Shown here: one piece after another, positions 24,790 through 34,179 of the stretch
How positions within the stretch are numbered: position 1 is the stretch's first letter
How the letters are laid out: each line of letters opens with the position of its first letter
DNA from: a virus
Strand: one strand, 5' to 3'
Virus record (IMG/VR): IMGVR_UViG_3300023174_000047
Coordinates: 124,001-188,000 of that record
Length of the DNA stretch: 64,000 bases
Notes under the pieces: model-generated
What the model saw: the letters and a program-made list of their open reading frames with translations, nothing else
The model's database searches: none
Told to the model about the DNA's origin: nothing
Position numbers and translations under genes: made by a program

Positions 24790-25890
24790 ATGGCTTTATT
24801 TAAAATCGAACCCGCAACAATGCCTGTTACTAAACTGCAATATTATGCAGCAGTACCAGACTCAGTAAATGCAGGCACGAAATCTGTTGCCTCACCTGTC
24901 AATGGACAGCCCGTCATTGCAAGAAAAGTGCCTAGAGCTTTATCTAAAATAGGAAGCATTGATGTATATAATACTTTTGACTGGACTGCTTCACCTATTA
25001 ACAATGCTGGCTTTGCTAATATAACAAAGCCTCCATTTGCTAAATTAACAGAATATAGACTGGATGATAGAGCCGTAATTAATTCAATCTTGTATTATGT
25101 TCAAGCAGCTGGTGATCAAATTGGAGCAATTGCTGGTGTAGTTGCGCCTAGTGTAGCGGGCACAATTAAAAATTTAGCAGATACAGTGCGTGACGGTGTT
25201 CTAGGAGCAACTGGTGTAGATGTTAACAAGGAAAAAATAGAAGAAGCATCGGCAAGCCCATGGATTACACCATATGAAGGGCTATACTTGATGAAACCAA
25301 CACAATTTACTTACTTCTTGCCATACTTCGAGAATGATGCATTTGCACCTGCAAGAAGCTCATATAGTGAAATGTCATATCCTGGTGTATCAATAATACG
25401 CGGAGCCAGGGATACAACTACAGAGATGAGCAGAATAGTTTCACCTGGGCAGTACATTGAATCACCCAAACTCTTTACATTGAGTGACGGAAACTCTCCA
25501 TCCTTAGAAATAAATTTTCCTTTACTTAACACCATTTCGTTTGAGAGTGCAGTTAGGAATTATCAATTTCTGTGGTTGTTAATGTTTCAGAACACACCGC
25601 AGCGTGTAACAAAGTCCGTTGTAGAGATGCCTCGCATGTATGATGTACAAATTCCCGGTGTAGCATTTTTAAAATATGCATACATTGAAAGCATGGTGGT
25701 AAACTTCATAGGTGTTCGTCGCCGTGTAATCATTCCCATGCCAGCATGCCCTAACAATCCTCCAGAGGTTGAAGTTATTATGCCTGATGCCTATAGTGTC
25801 AAATTGACTGTAAAATCTTTAGTCATGAATGCAAATAATATGATGTTAGAAAATTGGAGACTGTCGGACACAAAATTCAAAAGCCCATGA
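24790..25890 (+). CDS. gp48: Baseplate tail-tube cap protein, gp48-like, 366 aa
   Basis: The size equals T4 gp48 (364 aa), and it directly follows the tape-measure gene. The sequence combines an N-terminal disordered arm, a helical region (~90-130, AAGDQIGAIAGVVAPSVAGT) and a C-terminal tube-like barrel (residues ~150-366) with LNTISFESAVRNYQFLWLLMF and MVVNFIGVRRRVIIPMP. Cap proteins nucleate tube polymerisation on the hub. Its stop overlaps the gp53-like start by ATGA. Confidence 0.65.
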   Translation: MALFKIEPATMPVTKLQYYAAVPDSVNAGTKSVASPVNGQPVIARKVPRALSKIGSIDVYNTFDWTASPINNAGFANITKPPFAKLTEYRLDDRAVINSILYYVQAAGDQIGAIAGVVAPSVAGTIKNLADTVRDGVLGATGVDVNKEKIEEASASPWITPYEGLYLMKPTQFTYFLPYFENDAFAPARSSYSEMSYPGVSIIRGARDTTTEMSRIVSPGQYIESPKLFTLSDGNSPSLEINFPLLNTISFESAVRNYQFLWLLMFQNTPQRVTKSVVEMPRMYDVQIPGVAFLKYAYIESMVVNFIGVRRRVIIPMPACPNNPPEVEVIMPDAYSVKLTVKSLVMNANNMMLENWRLSDTKFKSP

Positions 25891-26264
25891 GTAATTTTAT
25901 TACAGATAGACCCATTGATGCACTAACAGTTCCCGATATTCCAACTGTAGCTGGGGAGTATTATGAAAATATACTCAACATGTATCAGACTCAAGATGAT
26001 AGCAATTACTACTACTATAACATAAGTAACAAAGTAGTCATTAATATTGCTAATATTAATGCTGATTATATCGATTATTATTATTTGGATACACCGATGC
26101 CTCTTACAACACTGAGCTACAGAATTTTTGGAACACAACACTTGTGGTGGCTCATTGTTGCAATGAATAAACTCAACCCCATTGATATTCCACCTGCAGG
26201 CACAGTCATTGTTGTGCCAAAGACGCAGTACTTGGCAAATGTCTTACAAACCATCAAGCAATGA
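25887..26264 (+). CDS. gp53: Baseplate wedge protein, gp53-like with LysM-type motif, 125 aa
   Basis: I choose the ATG at 25887 (MSNFITDRP), which forms an ATGA overlap with the upstream stop; the frame is open from 25854. The C-terminal half contains LSYRIFGTQHLWWLIVAMN…IPPAGTVIVVPK, the LysM-like pattern by which T4 gp53 is recognised. gp53 joins wedges during baseplate assembly. The protein is shorter than T4 gp53 (196 aa). Confidence 0.8.
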   Translation: MSNFITDRPIDALTVPDIPTVAGEYYENILNMYQTQDDSNYYYYNISNKVVINIANINADYIDYYYLDTPMPLTTLSYRIFGTQHLWWLIVAMNKLNPIDIPPAGTVIVVPKTQYLANVLQTIKQ

Positions 26265-27703
26265 GCAATATTAACGTTGAACGGTTTAATGATACGCCAT
26301 ATAAATTCAATGTAGCAATTTATGATGCGGATGGTAATTATATGACTTTAAATGCAGGTGCATTTCAAAATCTGACCATTGAAGACAGTATTTTTATTCC
26401 ATTTTCCATTGGAACAATGAGTGTCGTTAATGTCAATGAAGTATTGCAATCTTCATCTACTCCTGATTTACCTGCACTCAATTTTGCAGGTAATAATCAT
26501 GATTTACTTGCCATTGACATTATGCCTACCATAACCAGCCAGGGCATTGATGCAGACGCATCAAATGAAAAATTGATGAAAATTTTTAATCTTAATTCTC
26601 TGTATTGCATTAATGAATTGCAAGACTCTGATGAAAAAGCTGGTCGAGTCAATAATGTAATGAATTTCCGTGATGCATACCAGCAAATAATGTTAGAAAA
26701 CTCCGCACAGATTAGTTCTGTTGATGTTTTGCAAAAACTAGGCAGACTCAAAGGAGATGTTGAAAATCTCAACAATTCCGAGCGTGCTGTTGAAATGGGT
26801 GAATTGTTGATGTATTTGCTGGAAAAAACTTTCCCTGATGCTGATGTTATTGATAAACCAAATTTTGACATAGGATATGGCAAGCTATTGTTTCACAGCC
26901 AAGGCAATTCCAATGCATTTCAGGATATGATGCACATCAACTCCTTACAGATGTCAGAGCAAAATCACGATGCATGCATCATTAATCTTGATAGATATAC
27001 CAAAAAATTTACTAACATAGCATTTAGCAAATACTTCGAACTACAACAAACGAACCCGCAGGAGTATGTGCTTGAAACTTTCATTGTGTCAGATGGTCAA
27101 AGCGGTGCAGGTCAGAACAAGCCACCAGCAAGTTCAGGTGGTTTTGATACAACAAGTAACATCATCGAATATAAACTATCACCCATCAATGGCAATGAGT
27201 TTACCCGCAAGATAACGAATGCTGTTTATAATGCAACTGCAGGTGCAGATAAAAATCATTATGTCGGAATGAAACAAAATAACATGAAGACAATTTTAGA
27301 AAAATACAAACAATTGTATGTTGAACCTTTCAACAGCATTGCGCCTAATGCTACACCAAGCATTGATTTTAATAAATTCATTGATCAAGGTGACAAAAAA
27401 CAATTGAGACCGCGTGTTGTCAATGCAACGTTGCCTTTCAAATACGAAGAGCAACCAAGAAATTCCATGTTCATTGACTTGCTTATATCAGGTGGTGATA
27501 ACATTGTGTTTAGATCATTAGGCTCAACTCACCGCCGCAGCGGTCGGTTCATTGACATTACTTCCTTGTCTCAAATTGCTGATAACAAGCTCGCAGATTC
27601 ATTGTTGGGTAGATGGTTTGTTGTAAAGGTCAAACACATCTTCTCAGGCAATAAATACTACAACATAATAGAGGCAGTAAAAACCTACAAACAATCAAAA
27701 TGA
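26261..27703 (+). CDS. Baseplate hub protein (gp27-like), 480 aa
   Basis: The N-terminal strand-rich domain (FQNLTIEDSIFIPFSIGTM) and the C-terminal 'RSGRFIDITSLSQ…LLGRWFVVKVKHIF…YYNIIEAVKTYK' fit the hub fold shared by gp27 and Mu gp44, where the last strands read G-x-W-x-V-x-x-V-x-H. A Gly/Pro-rich linker sits near residues 280-300. The gene is coupled to both neighbours by ATGA overlaps. It would form the trimeric ring under the tube. The exact T4 counterpart is inferred. Confidence 0.55.
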   Translation: MSNINVERFNDTPYKFNVAIYDADGNYMTLNAGAFQNLTIEDSIFIPFSIGTMSVVNVNEVLQSSSTPDLPALNFAGNNHDLLAIDIMPTITSQGIDADASNEKLMKIFNLNSLYCINELQDSDEKAGRVNNVMNFRDAYQQIMLENSAQISSVDVLQKLGRLKGDVENLNNSERAVEMGELLMYLLEKTFPDADVIDKPNFDIGYGKLLFHSQGNSNAFQDMMHINSLQMSEQNHDACIINLDRYTKKFTNIAFSKYFELQQTNPQEYVLETFIVSDGQSGAGQNKPPASSGGFDTTSNIIEYKLSPINGNEFTRKITNAVYNATAGADKNHYVGMKQNNMKTILEKYKQLYVEPFNSIAPNATPSIDFNKFIDQGDKKQLRPRVVNATLPFKYEEQPRNSMFIDLLISGGDNIVFRSLGSTHRRSGRFIDITSLSQIADNKLADSLLGRWFVVKVKHIFSGNKYYNIIEAVKTYKQSK

Positions 27704-29250
27704 TTCTCATCAAGACCAACGCACCGTATTTGATTGAAGCTACTGCGCTGCATAGCATTGATTTTGTGCAGAACAATACCAATCTATGTACATTTACCAA
27801 TGTGTTGAGCGCAGAATATGATCTTGCATTTGCATACAATGCAATTAATTCATCTCCTGATCCAGTTGATGCATTAAGAAAATACATGCAAAAAATAATG
27901 CTTGTTGGAAATCAACTGGATCCACAAACGCTCATTCTACAGATTAATAATGTCCTTGCATATCCATCTCAGATGAGAGATCCTCTCATAAGAGAAATTG
28001 ATGAAGCAATTGCAGCAGCTCAAAAATATAGAAAGCCGCCCGATGATACTGAATTTCCAAGCCTATTATCAAGAATCATCAATGACTGTTCTAGCCCATG
28101 CAATTACTTCAGCACACTTGGTGATGTTTTAGGACTTATGGGTGCATCCACACAGATGAACACCGACAACACAAATGTTGCATGGGATAAAGACTCTACA
28201 TTTATGCATGCTCCTCTAAACGTTGCTAATACAACGTTTAATAAAATCGCAAATACCACTCAACTAATTTTAGCTGGTGCTGCTACTGCTGTAAAAAGTA
28301 TATATAGCAATGGACTTGAGCCGCTATTCAATAACACCCGCCGCGAAACGGAGGAAGAACTTGTCACCCAAGGTAAAAGCATGAGTTTTGTTTCACATGG
28401 CTCGTATCTCGCAACTGATCCTTTTCCATATTTTCAAACACAAAACAATGCAAGTAATATTCTTGCTCGCGCAAAATCATCTCTTAGAGATTGTGCTAGG
28501 CTCAGTGAGTTTAAATACAGATATAATCCTGCAGATCCAGAGATGAATCTTTCTGTTGTATCTCCTGTTACCATATCTGTAAATACTGAAGGAACAACAG
28601 TACAGGTTGATGCATTTGGCAAGATTATTTTGCCCGACAAAAAGCCTAATAAGATGAGCATCAAAGAAGCACTTGACTACAAAGAAAGCAACTATGAAGT
28701 TGACGACGAAGAAAATTGGAATACAAACCCTACAACTGGCATGACAGAAAAAGAACCATCTAACCCCAATGCAGCACAAACTGCGCCTGCCGCAGCTGCG
28801 CAAAAAGAACCACGTGCAAATGTGCGAGGCAGCAGGGTAACAGATTACGGCCAGCTAACAGATCCTTATCTTGATGCCAACACTGCCAAAGGCATAGGAA
28901 TTGCAGGCATCGGTGAAGGCAACGGACCAGCAAGCCTGCAAGGAGGCAATTATTTACTCAAAGATTACTCCATGGCTGTATCACCAGATGTAGAGGCACA
29001 AATGAGATCTACTGGCATAAAGCCTGGCGATTGGGTAAGTGTCAGTACATCCAGCGGACAGACACTTACCAAGCGATGGGATGATGTAACGTCTAGCTCG
29101 CTTGCTGGGCGTGTAGATTTTTACAACCCGGTAGGCAAATCACCGCAGTTGGATGCAAATGTTGTTACCATTGTCAAAGCATCTGGACCACCACTTGGGT
29201 ATGTGCAGCCGCCGAGATATGTCTATGGTAAACCAGCAGGTTTTAAGTAA
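27700..29250 (+). CDS. Baseplate/spike-region structural protein, 516 aa
   Basis: It follows the hub gene with a 4-base overlap, the usual place of gp5-type spike proteins, but it has no lysozyme domain. Residues ~330-380 are a disordered, Pro/Ala/Glu-rich linker (PNAAQTAPAAAAQKEP). The C-terminal ~130 residues form a compact domain with RVTDYGQLTDPYLDANTAKG and IKPGDWVSVSTSSGQ that looks like a small beta-barrel, possibly enzymatic, which I do not recognise. It ends by overlapping a convergent gene by 8 bases. Confidence 0.55.
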   Translation: MILIKTNAPYLIEATALHSIDFVQNNTNLCTFTNVLSAEYDLAFAYNAINSSPDPVDALRKYMQKIMLVGNQLDPQTLILQINNVLAYPSQMRDPLIREIDEAIAAAQKYRKPPDDTEFPSLLSRIINDCSSPCNYFSTLGDVLGLMGASTQMNTDNTNVAWDKDSTFMHAPLNVANTTFNKIANTTQLILAGAATAVKSIYSNGLEPLFNNTRRETEEELVTQGKSMSFVSHGSYLATDPFPYFQTQNNASNILARAKSSLRDCARLSEFKYRYNPADPEMNLSVVSPVTISVNTEGTTVQVDAFGKIILPDKKPNKMSIKEALDYKESNYEVDDEENWNTNPTTGMTEKEPSNPNAAQTAPAAAAQKEPRANVRGSRVTDYGQLTDPYLDANTAKGIGIAGIGEGNGPASLQGGNYLLKDYSMAVSPDVEAQMRSTGIKPGDWVSVSTSSGQTLTKRWDDVTSSSLAGRVDFYNPVGKSPQLDANVVTIVKASGPPLGYVQPPRYVYGKPAGFK

Positions 29251-29722
29251 CTGCAGTTGTTTCTGCCTCAATGATGTTTGTAGAGTGCTGCTCTTTTGCT
29301 GCATCAGTAAGCATTTTCATTACCTCATTGCGAGTCAGCATTAGCCGTGTTATATTGTCACGCTCATTGTTTTGATTGCGTGATGCAACGTCCATCTCTT
29401 TAATTTTAATGGATGTTGCTGCTTTCTTATTAGTTGCCATCACCCTGTTTAGAGTCTCAATTGCTGAAGAAGCAGCAGTAATGAGACCTGCCATGGCTTC
29501 AGCTGATTCTTCAGAAGGTGATGCTGTTAATACAGTTTGGTAATCATCCAATACAGATAAACTTTTGTTGATGAGTTCGCTTGCCTTGTCAATGACAAAT
29601 TGTTCTAAATTCTCCGGTAAAACTTGTTCCACAGGCACAATCTGTGTCTCTTTTTTTGTATCAATGCCTTTGAGTTGACTCAAAATGTTGTCTACAGCAT
29701 GCTGTGTATCCACATCACTCAT
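29243..29722 (-). CDS. Possible small terminase subunit (gp16-like), 159 aa
   Basis: I place the start at 29722 (MSDVDTQHAVDNIL); the frame is open to 29770. The protein is wholly helical. The segment LTASPSEESAEAMAGLITAASSAIETLNRVM (~72-102) resembles the SP…LEVLANLMKA…N block of T4 gp16, and the length matches (164 aa). gp16 forms the ring that recognises DNA ends and regulates gp17. It lies 16 kb from the large subunit and on the opposite strand, unlike T4 where 16 and 17 adjoin, so I keep the call tentative. Confidence 0.45.
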   Translation of the reverse strand: MSDVDTQHAVDNILSQLKGIDTKKETQIVPVEQVLPENLEQFVIDKASELINKSLSVLDDYQTVLTASPSEESAEAMAGLITAASSAIETLNRVMATNKKAATSIKIKEMDVASRNQNNERDNITRLMLTRNEVMKMLTDAAKEQHSTNIIEAETTAVT

Positions 29723-29752
29723 TTTTTTATTATCTTTATTTATTTTTATATC

Positions 29753-29780
29753 TTGAAAACTCAAATGCATATATTATATT
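29753..29780 (+). promoter_or_regulatory. Sigma70-like promoter for dUTPase
   Basis: TTGAAA (29753-29758), 16-bp spacer and TATATT (29775-29780), with the ATG 6 nt further on. It lacks an ATAAATA box, which suits an early or middle metabolic gene. Confidence 0.45.
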
Positions 29781-29786
29781 GTATAG

Positions 29787-30236
29787 ATGAATAAAATCAA
29801 ACTACCAAATAGTGCACTGACATTTGTTAAAACTCATGAAAATGCAAAGCTACCACAGAAGAACAATCACAATGACACAGGATATGATGTTTTTTGTGTA
29901 GAAGACAAGGTAATTGCAGCTCGTGGATCTGCAGTTGTTGATGTGGGTCTGAAATTTGCAAACATTCCTGAAGGTGTTTGGATTAAAGTAGAGGGCCGCT
30001 CCGGAATTGGCTTTAAACATGGCATTACACCCCATCCAGGAATTATTGACAATGGCTATAGATCTGATGCGGGAATTAAATTGTACAATTTTACAGACAC
30101 TGACTATCACATTAAAGCCGGTGATCGCATTGCACAATTTGTTCTATATCCCCTAATTCATGCATCATCAGTTGAATTTGGTGAACCAACTGAATCAAGT
30201 CGTGGTGAAAACGGTTTTGGATCTTCTGGGAAGTAA
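29787..30236 (+). CDS. dut: dUTP diphosphatase (dUTPase), 149 aa
   Basis: The canonical trimeric dUTPase motifs are present: NDTGYDVF (motif 1), EGRSGIGFKHGITPHPGIID plus NGYRSD (motifs 2-3), KAGDRIAQFVLYP (motif 4) and SSRGENGFGSSGK (motif 5). The enzyme hydrolyses dUTP to dUMP and PPi in the cytoplasm, keeping uracil out of phage DNA. It opens a short plus-strand run with the clamp-loader gene. Confidence 0.97.
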   Translation: MNKIKLPNSALTFVKTHENAKLPQKNNHNDTGYDVFCVEDKVIAARGSAVVDVGLKFANIPEGVWIKVEGRSGIGFKHGITPHPGIIDNGYRSDAGIKLYNFTDTDYHIKAGDRIAQFVLYPLIHASSVEFGEPTESSRGENGFGSSGK

Positions 30237-30240
30237 TATT

Positions 30241-30333
30241 ATGTTGACACAACAACAAGCAAAAGGAATTGTTCGCATAGGCGATCGCACAGGAGATACA
30301 GGTACTACTACAACGACAACCAAGCCAGTATAG
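30241..30333 (+). CDS. Small ORF, 30 aa
   Basis: A 30-codon ORF starting 4 nt after the dUTPase stop, with a basic/polar start (MLTQQQAKGIVRIGDRTG) and a Thr-rich tail. No family is recognised. The tight spacing and in-operon position are the only support; it may be non-coding. Confidence 0.35.
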   Translation: MLTQQQAKGIVRIGDRTGDTGTTTTTTKPV

Positions 30334-30359
30334 AAAACTAAAATACCTCAAACGCAAGC

Positions 30360-31289
30360 ATGAATTTACAAGGACTGTGGATCGAGAAATATCGCCCCAA
30401 ACGAATGAATGATTTATGCTTGAGTGATGAGCTCAAGGATCTCATCATCAATTATACCAACAAGCAGGAAATTCCTAATTTGCTGCTTGTTGGTAAGCCT
30501 GGCATTGGTAAAACAAGTCTTGCACGCATCATTGTGCAAGACTTGTTGGACTGCCAGTATCTATACATCAATGCTTCTGATGAAAATGGCATTGATACTG
30601 TGCGCGGCAAAATCATGAATTTTGCTCAGACCAAAAGCATTGATGGCAAGATCAAAGTGATTCTACTGGATGAAGTAGATGGTTTTACCGAGCAGGGCCA
30701 GAATGCATTGCGCAACACCATGGAGGAGTATGCAAAGTATACTCGATTTATTCTGACTGCAAATTATTTGCATCGCATCAAACCTGCATTGCAAAGTCGT
30801 TGTCAGAGCATTCACGTTGAAACAACCATTGCTGATGTAATTGCTCGCTGTGCACATATTCTCCGGCATGAGAACATCAAAATTGGCGAAGATGCCAAGT
30901 CACTCAAGCACATCATCAAGTCTCAATATCCTGACATTCGCAAAATTATTGGAAGCCTGCAACGCATGTGTGCCTCTGGTGAGTTGATTGTTGCTCAAGA
31001 CAATGCATCAAGCATTGGTATAGATTTAGTCAATAAAATCATTGCACAAACTGACTGTACAACCATCAGACAGTTCATCATTGATAATGAAGAAAAGTTT
31101 GCAAGTGACTATAGCAACCTACTGAAACTAATGCTCAATGAAATTTATGAACATCGACTTTTGCAAGAAAACAAAAAGCAGATGTTAATTTGCATCATTG
31201 CAGATCACATGTATAGATCAGTTAGTGCCATGGATGCAGAAATTAATGCATTTCATTGCTGCTTAAACATGATGAATGCTCTTACTTGA
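30360..31289 (+). CDS. gp44: Sliding-clamp loader ATPase (gp44/RFC small-subunit-like), 309 aa
   Basis: An AAA+ protein with WIEKYRPKRMNDL, Walker A GKPGIGKTS (~44-52), Walker B VILLDEVDGF, the sensor 1 region TANYLHRIKP and the SRC arginine-finger motif, in the order seen in T4 gp44 (319 aa) and RFC small subunits. With a gp62 partner (not in the window) it loads the gp45-type clamp at primer ends. It ends convergently with the next gene, with an 8-base overlap. Confidence 0.95.
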   Translation: MNLQGLWIEKYRPKRMNDLCLSDELKDLIINYTNKQEIPNLLLVGKPGIGKTSLARIIVQDLLDCQYLYINASDENGIDTVRGKIMNFAQTKSIDGKIKVILLDEVDGFTEQGQNALRNTMEEYAKYTRFILTANYLHRIKPALQSRCQSIHVETTIADVIARCAHILRHENIKIGEDAKSLKHIIKSQYPDIRKIIGSLQRMCASGELIVAQDNASSIGIDLVNKIIAQTDCTTIRQFIIDNEEKFASDYSNLLKLMLNEIYEHRLLQENKKQMLICIIADHMYRSVSAMDAEINAFHCCLNMMNALT

Positions 31290-31845
31290 GGTACTTAACA
31301 TACCCTTTAGCAGAAGATGCTGGTATTTTCTCATTCTTATTTTTGAGTGAGTCATCAGAATCTTTTATTTTGCCACCCTGATCTGTCATGCGTGTCTGCT
31401 TGTATGTGTCAGTATTAGCATCCATTTCAACTGGCTCTGGTTTAATGGTAATCATGTTGTCTCTCTTTAATGCAGCTGGAAGCGGTGCATAATTTACACC
31501 ATAATCTAAGCGAGTAACAACTCCAGTTGGAACAGTAATGACATTGTAGTAACGACCACCACCATAATCCAATGCGATATCAAGAACTACGCTGCCGTTT
31601 GTATTAAATTCATTGCCGGGTGCTCTGGACGGGCTTTCATTCTTTACAGCAACAACACGAAGATTCATATTTTTGCCCATGTCAGCAACATCGTCAATGG
31701 CTTGTTGCATGGTTGGAGGCATTTCCTTGTAACATTTGGTAGATTTATAATTATCAGCAAATTTAACATAATCACCCATCAAATAGCCTGCAATTTGATA
31801 GCGTCTTTGATGGTTTTCTAATAGACTTAGATATCTGCTTTTCAT
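31282..31845 (-). CDS. Hypothetical protein, 187 aa
   Basis: I choose the ATG at 31845 because it lies 6 nt from ATAAATA; an ATG two codons upstream abuts the box itself. A helical N-terminus (~1-60) is followed by a strand region (RVVAVKNESPSRAPGNEF…) and a Lys/Asp-rich disordered tail. No family is recognised. A late box and neighbouring wedge genes suggest a virion or assembly protein. Confidence 0.55.
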   Translation of the reverse strand: MKSRYLSLLENHQRRYQIAGYLMGDYVKFADNYKSTKCYKEMPPTMQQAIDDVADMGKNMNLRVVAVKNESPSRAPGNEFNTNGSVVLDIALDYGGGRYYNVITVPTGVVTRLDYGVNYAPLPAALKRDNMITIKPEPVEMDANTDTYKQTRMTDQGGKIKDSDDSLKNKNEKIPASSAKGYVKYLK

Positions 31846-31851
31846 TAACAT

Positions 31852-31858
31852 TATTTAT
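31852..31858 (-). promoter_or_regulatory. Late promoter box (CATAAATA)
   Basis: ATAAATA on the minus strand, 6 nt before the ATG at 31845. Confidence 0.55.
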
Positions 31859-31869
31859 GGTACTGGCTG

Positions 31870-31876
31870 TTAAATA
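31870..31876 (+). promoter_or_regulatory. Late-promoter-like box (TTAAATA)
   Basis: TTAAATA, 6 nt before the ATG of the gp25-like gene at 31883; divergent from the box at 31852-31858. Confidence 0.5.
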
Positions 31877-31882
31877 ATAGCA

Positions 31883-32359
31883 ATGGCCAATGTTAATATT
31901 ACATTTCCTAAAGTGGAAAAAGTGAATGATAATTTCACCTTTTCTGATTTGCATCTCGATTTGCAAATAAAACAGCTTGTCACCAATGAAGCTGCAAAAA
32001 AAGTGCAGCAACAGGATATTGTTGCTGATTATGATTTAGGTGCAATTCGCAACAGCATCGTCAACATCTTTCTTACTTCGCCAGGCGACAAACTGCTCAA
32101 TCCGGTATTTGGCATTGATTTGAGAGATTACTTGTTTGAAGGTGTTACTGACACAATTGCATTTAGCATTTATAATGATATATACAATAACATTACTAGA
32201 TTTGAGCCTAGAATCACACTCAATAACCTTCAGGTGATTCCTGATTATAATAACCATCAGTATACGATAAATATGTCCATAGGCGTCCCTTTTCTGCGTG
32301 TAGATGAGTATATTCTTAACTTATACCTCAACAGCCAAGGATACGTTGTTTTTGCATAA
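31883..32359 (+). CDS. gp25: Baseplate wedge protein, gp25-like, 158 aa
   Basis: It contains the GPW/gp25 domain: 'AIRNSIVNIFLTSPGDKLLNPVFGIDLRDYLFE' followed by a helix and the strand pair 'RITLNNLQVIPDYNNHQYTINMSI'. The glutamate-containing 'core' segment that contacts the sheath (…FE…) is retained. gp25 links the wedge to the first sheath ring. It lies 2 bases before the gp6-like gene, as in T4. Confidence 0.92.
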   Translation: MANVNITFPKVEKVNDNFTFSDLHLDLQIKQLVTNEAAKKVQQQDIVADYDLGAIRNSIVNIFLTSPGDKLLNPVFGIDLRDYLFEGVTDTIAFSIYNDIYNNITRFEPRITLNNLQVIPDYNNHQYTINMSIGVPFLRVDEYILNLYLNSQGYVVFA

Positions 32360-32361
32360 TT

Positions 32362-34179
32362 ATGGCTGCTCAAAATTTCACAGAATTTAATTTACCTAAA
32401 AACGCTTATGCAGCATTTGATGCAGTAAGTTTAAAAAGCCTCATCATTAATAGGCTTAAAACTTCCAATGTGTTTACGGATCAGGCATATGAAGGCAGTA
32501 ATTTGTCGAGCATCATTGACATCATTGCATATGCTTATCACGTCTCTTTGTTTTATCTCAACAATCAAGCATCAGAAGCATATTTTAATCAAGCTACTTT
32601 GTATGAGAATATGAACAAGCTTGTTGCACTCATTGGTTATAATCCGCTTGGATCTCAAACTTCCATTGCACCCTTCAAGGCAACAGCACTCAACGGACTC
32701 GACATTGGATCTTATATGATTCCAAGATATTCTTTTGTTGCAATAAATGGCGCAATCTACTCCATAACACAAGACATTTTCTTTGACAAGACCATTGCTG
32801 GCATTGAAGCAATTGAATCCATTGGTGATCGAAATTTATTATATCAAGGGCAGATTAGAGAATATGCCACACAAACAGCCATTGGTGAAGATTTTGAAAT
32901 TGTAACTCTCACTGTCAATAGTCAAGTTACGACTAATGAACCATTTGTTGACAACAATAGCATTTTTGTGTTTATAAAAGATGCTAATACTAAAAAATGG
33001 AGTGAATGGAACGCAACAGCTTCCATCTATAGCGAGTCTCCATATGCTAAAGTATTTGAAAAAAGACTCAATGATCAAGGTTTATTTGAGCTTAAATTTG
33101 GTGATAACATCACAGGTAAAAAGCTAAATGCAGGTGATGAGATAGCGATATACTATTTATTGAGCACAGGATCTGCAGGTGTAATTTCTGCTGAAGCAAT
33201 TAGCGATGCAAGATTTGTGAGATATGTTACTCCCAAGTATAGAACCATCATAAGTGACATCTATGATTCTGATGCTCCTGTGGCTACACAGACACAACTC
33301 AATGCTGTAGCAATCACTAATACCAACAGATCAACTGACGTCAAACCACTTGAGAGCATTGCAGACATTAGAATAAATGCACCTAAAACATTTGCTTCAC
33401 AAAACAGAGTTGTAACAGAAGCTGATTTCAATGGCTACATTGAGCGCAATTTTACGAACATCATTAGAGATGTTCAATCCATCAACAACAGCACATACTT
33501 GAATGAATACATCAAGTATTTCTATGACATTGGATTGGCGCAGCCTAATGATGATTCAAATGTATTGCTGAATCAAGTTACATTTGCTGATGCATGTGAT
33601 TTCAACAATGTTTATGCATTTGTTGTACCAAGAAACTTCCTGGTAGGTGAAAGTATACCACAGACATTACCAATTGCATTCAAGCAGCTCATTGTTAACA
33701 GCTTGCAAACTGTCAAGATGCAAAACATTGAAGTTGTTCCATCTGATCCAGTTTATATTGCTGTTGATATTGGCGTTGCAGCAATAGGAGAGGCATTAAA
33801 TGAAACTGTGCGGAATGATTCTGTTTTAGTCATTAAAAAGAATTCAAATTCAAGAATTTCGAGCAATCAAATTAAAACAAGCGTATATAATGCAATTGTG
33901 CAGTATTTTTCTGTTGATTCCATGAGACTTGGTCAGCAACTCAATTTTTATGATTTAACAAGAAATATTCTTAACATTGAAGGTGTACAAAACATTACTA
34001 CAACAAGAACTACAGCCAATGCAAGTGCTTCTACACCAGGGTTGAGTTTTGTTTTATGGAACCCACAATATGCGAAAGAAGATGTTGTGATTACTACACA
34101 AAACATCAAGTTACCCCTGTTTAAGTATCCATTTTTGATAAACAAAACAAGCCTACTAAACAAGATTCGTGTTGAATGA
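32362..34179 (+). CDS. gp6: Baseplate wedge protein, gp6-like, 605 aa
   Basis: It follows gp25 as in T4 and has the expected length (T4 gp6 is 660 aa). The N-terminal ~130 residues (…SLSSIIDIIAYAYHVSLFYLNNQASEAYFNQATLYENM) and RNLLYQGQ-type strand regions are typical of gp6/J-type wedge proteins; the central 'AITNTNRSTDVKPLESIADIRINAPKTFASQNRVVTEADFN' is the most recognisable block. gp6 dimers form the core ring of the baseplate. Confidence 0.85.
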   Translation: MAAQNFTEFNLPKNAYAAFDAVSLKSLIINRLKTSNVFTDQAYEGSNLSSIIDIIAYAYHVSLFYLNNQASEAYFNQATLYENMNKLVALIGYNPLGSQTSIAPFKATALNGLDIGSYMIPRYSFVAINGAIYSITQDIFFDKTIAGIEAIESIGDRNLLYQGQIREYATQTAIGEDFEIVTLTVNSQVTTNEPFVDNNSIFVFIKDANTKKWSEWNATASIYSESPYAKVFEKRLNDQGLFELKFGDNITGKKLNAGDEIAIYYLLSTGSAGVISAEAISDARFVRYVTPKYRTIISDIYDSDAPVATQTQLNAVAITNTNRSTDVKPLESIADIRINAPKTFASQNRVVTEADFNGYIERNFTNIIRDVQSINNSTYLNEYIKYFYDIGLAQPNDDSNVLLNQVTFADACDFNNVYAFVVPRNFLVGESIPQTLPIAFKQLIVNSLQTVKMQNIEVVPSDPVYIAVDIGVAAIGEALNETVRNDSVLVIKKNSNSRISSNQIKTSVYNAIVQYFSVDSMRLGQQLNFYDLTRNILNIEGVQNITTTRTTANASASTPGLSFVLWNPQYAKEDVVITTQNIKLPLFKYPFLINKTSLLNKIRVE

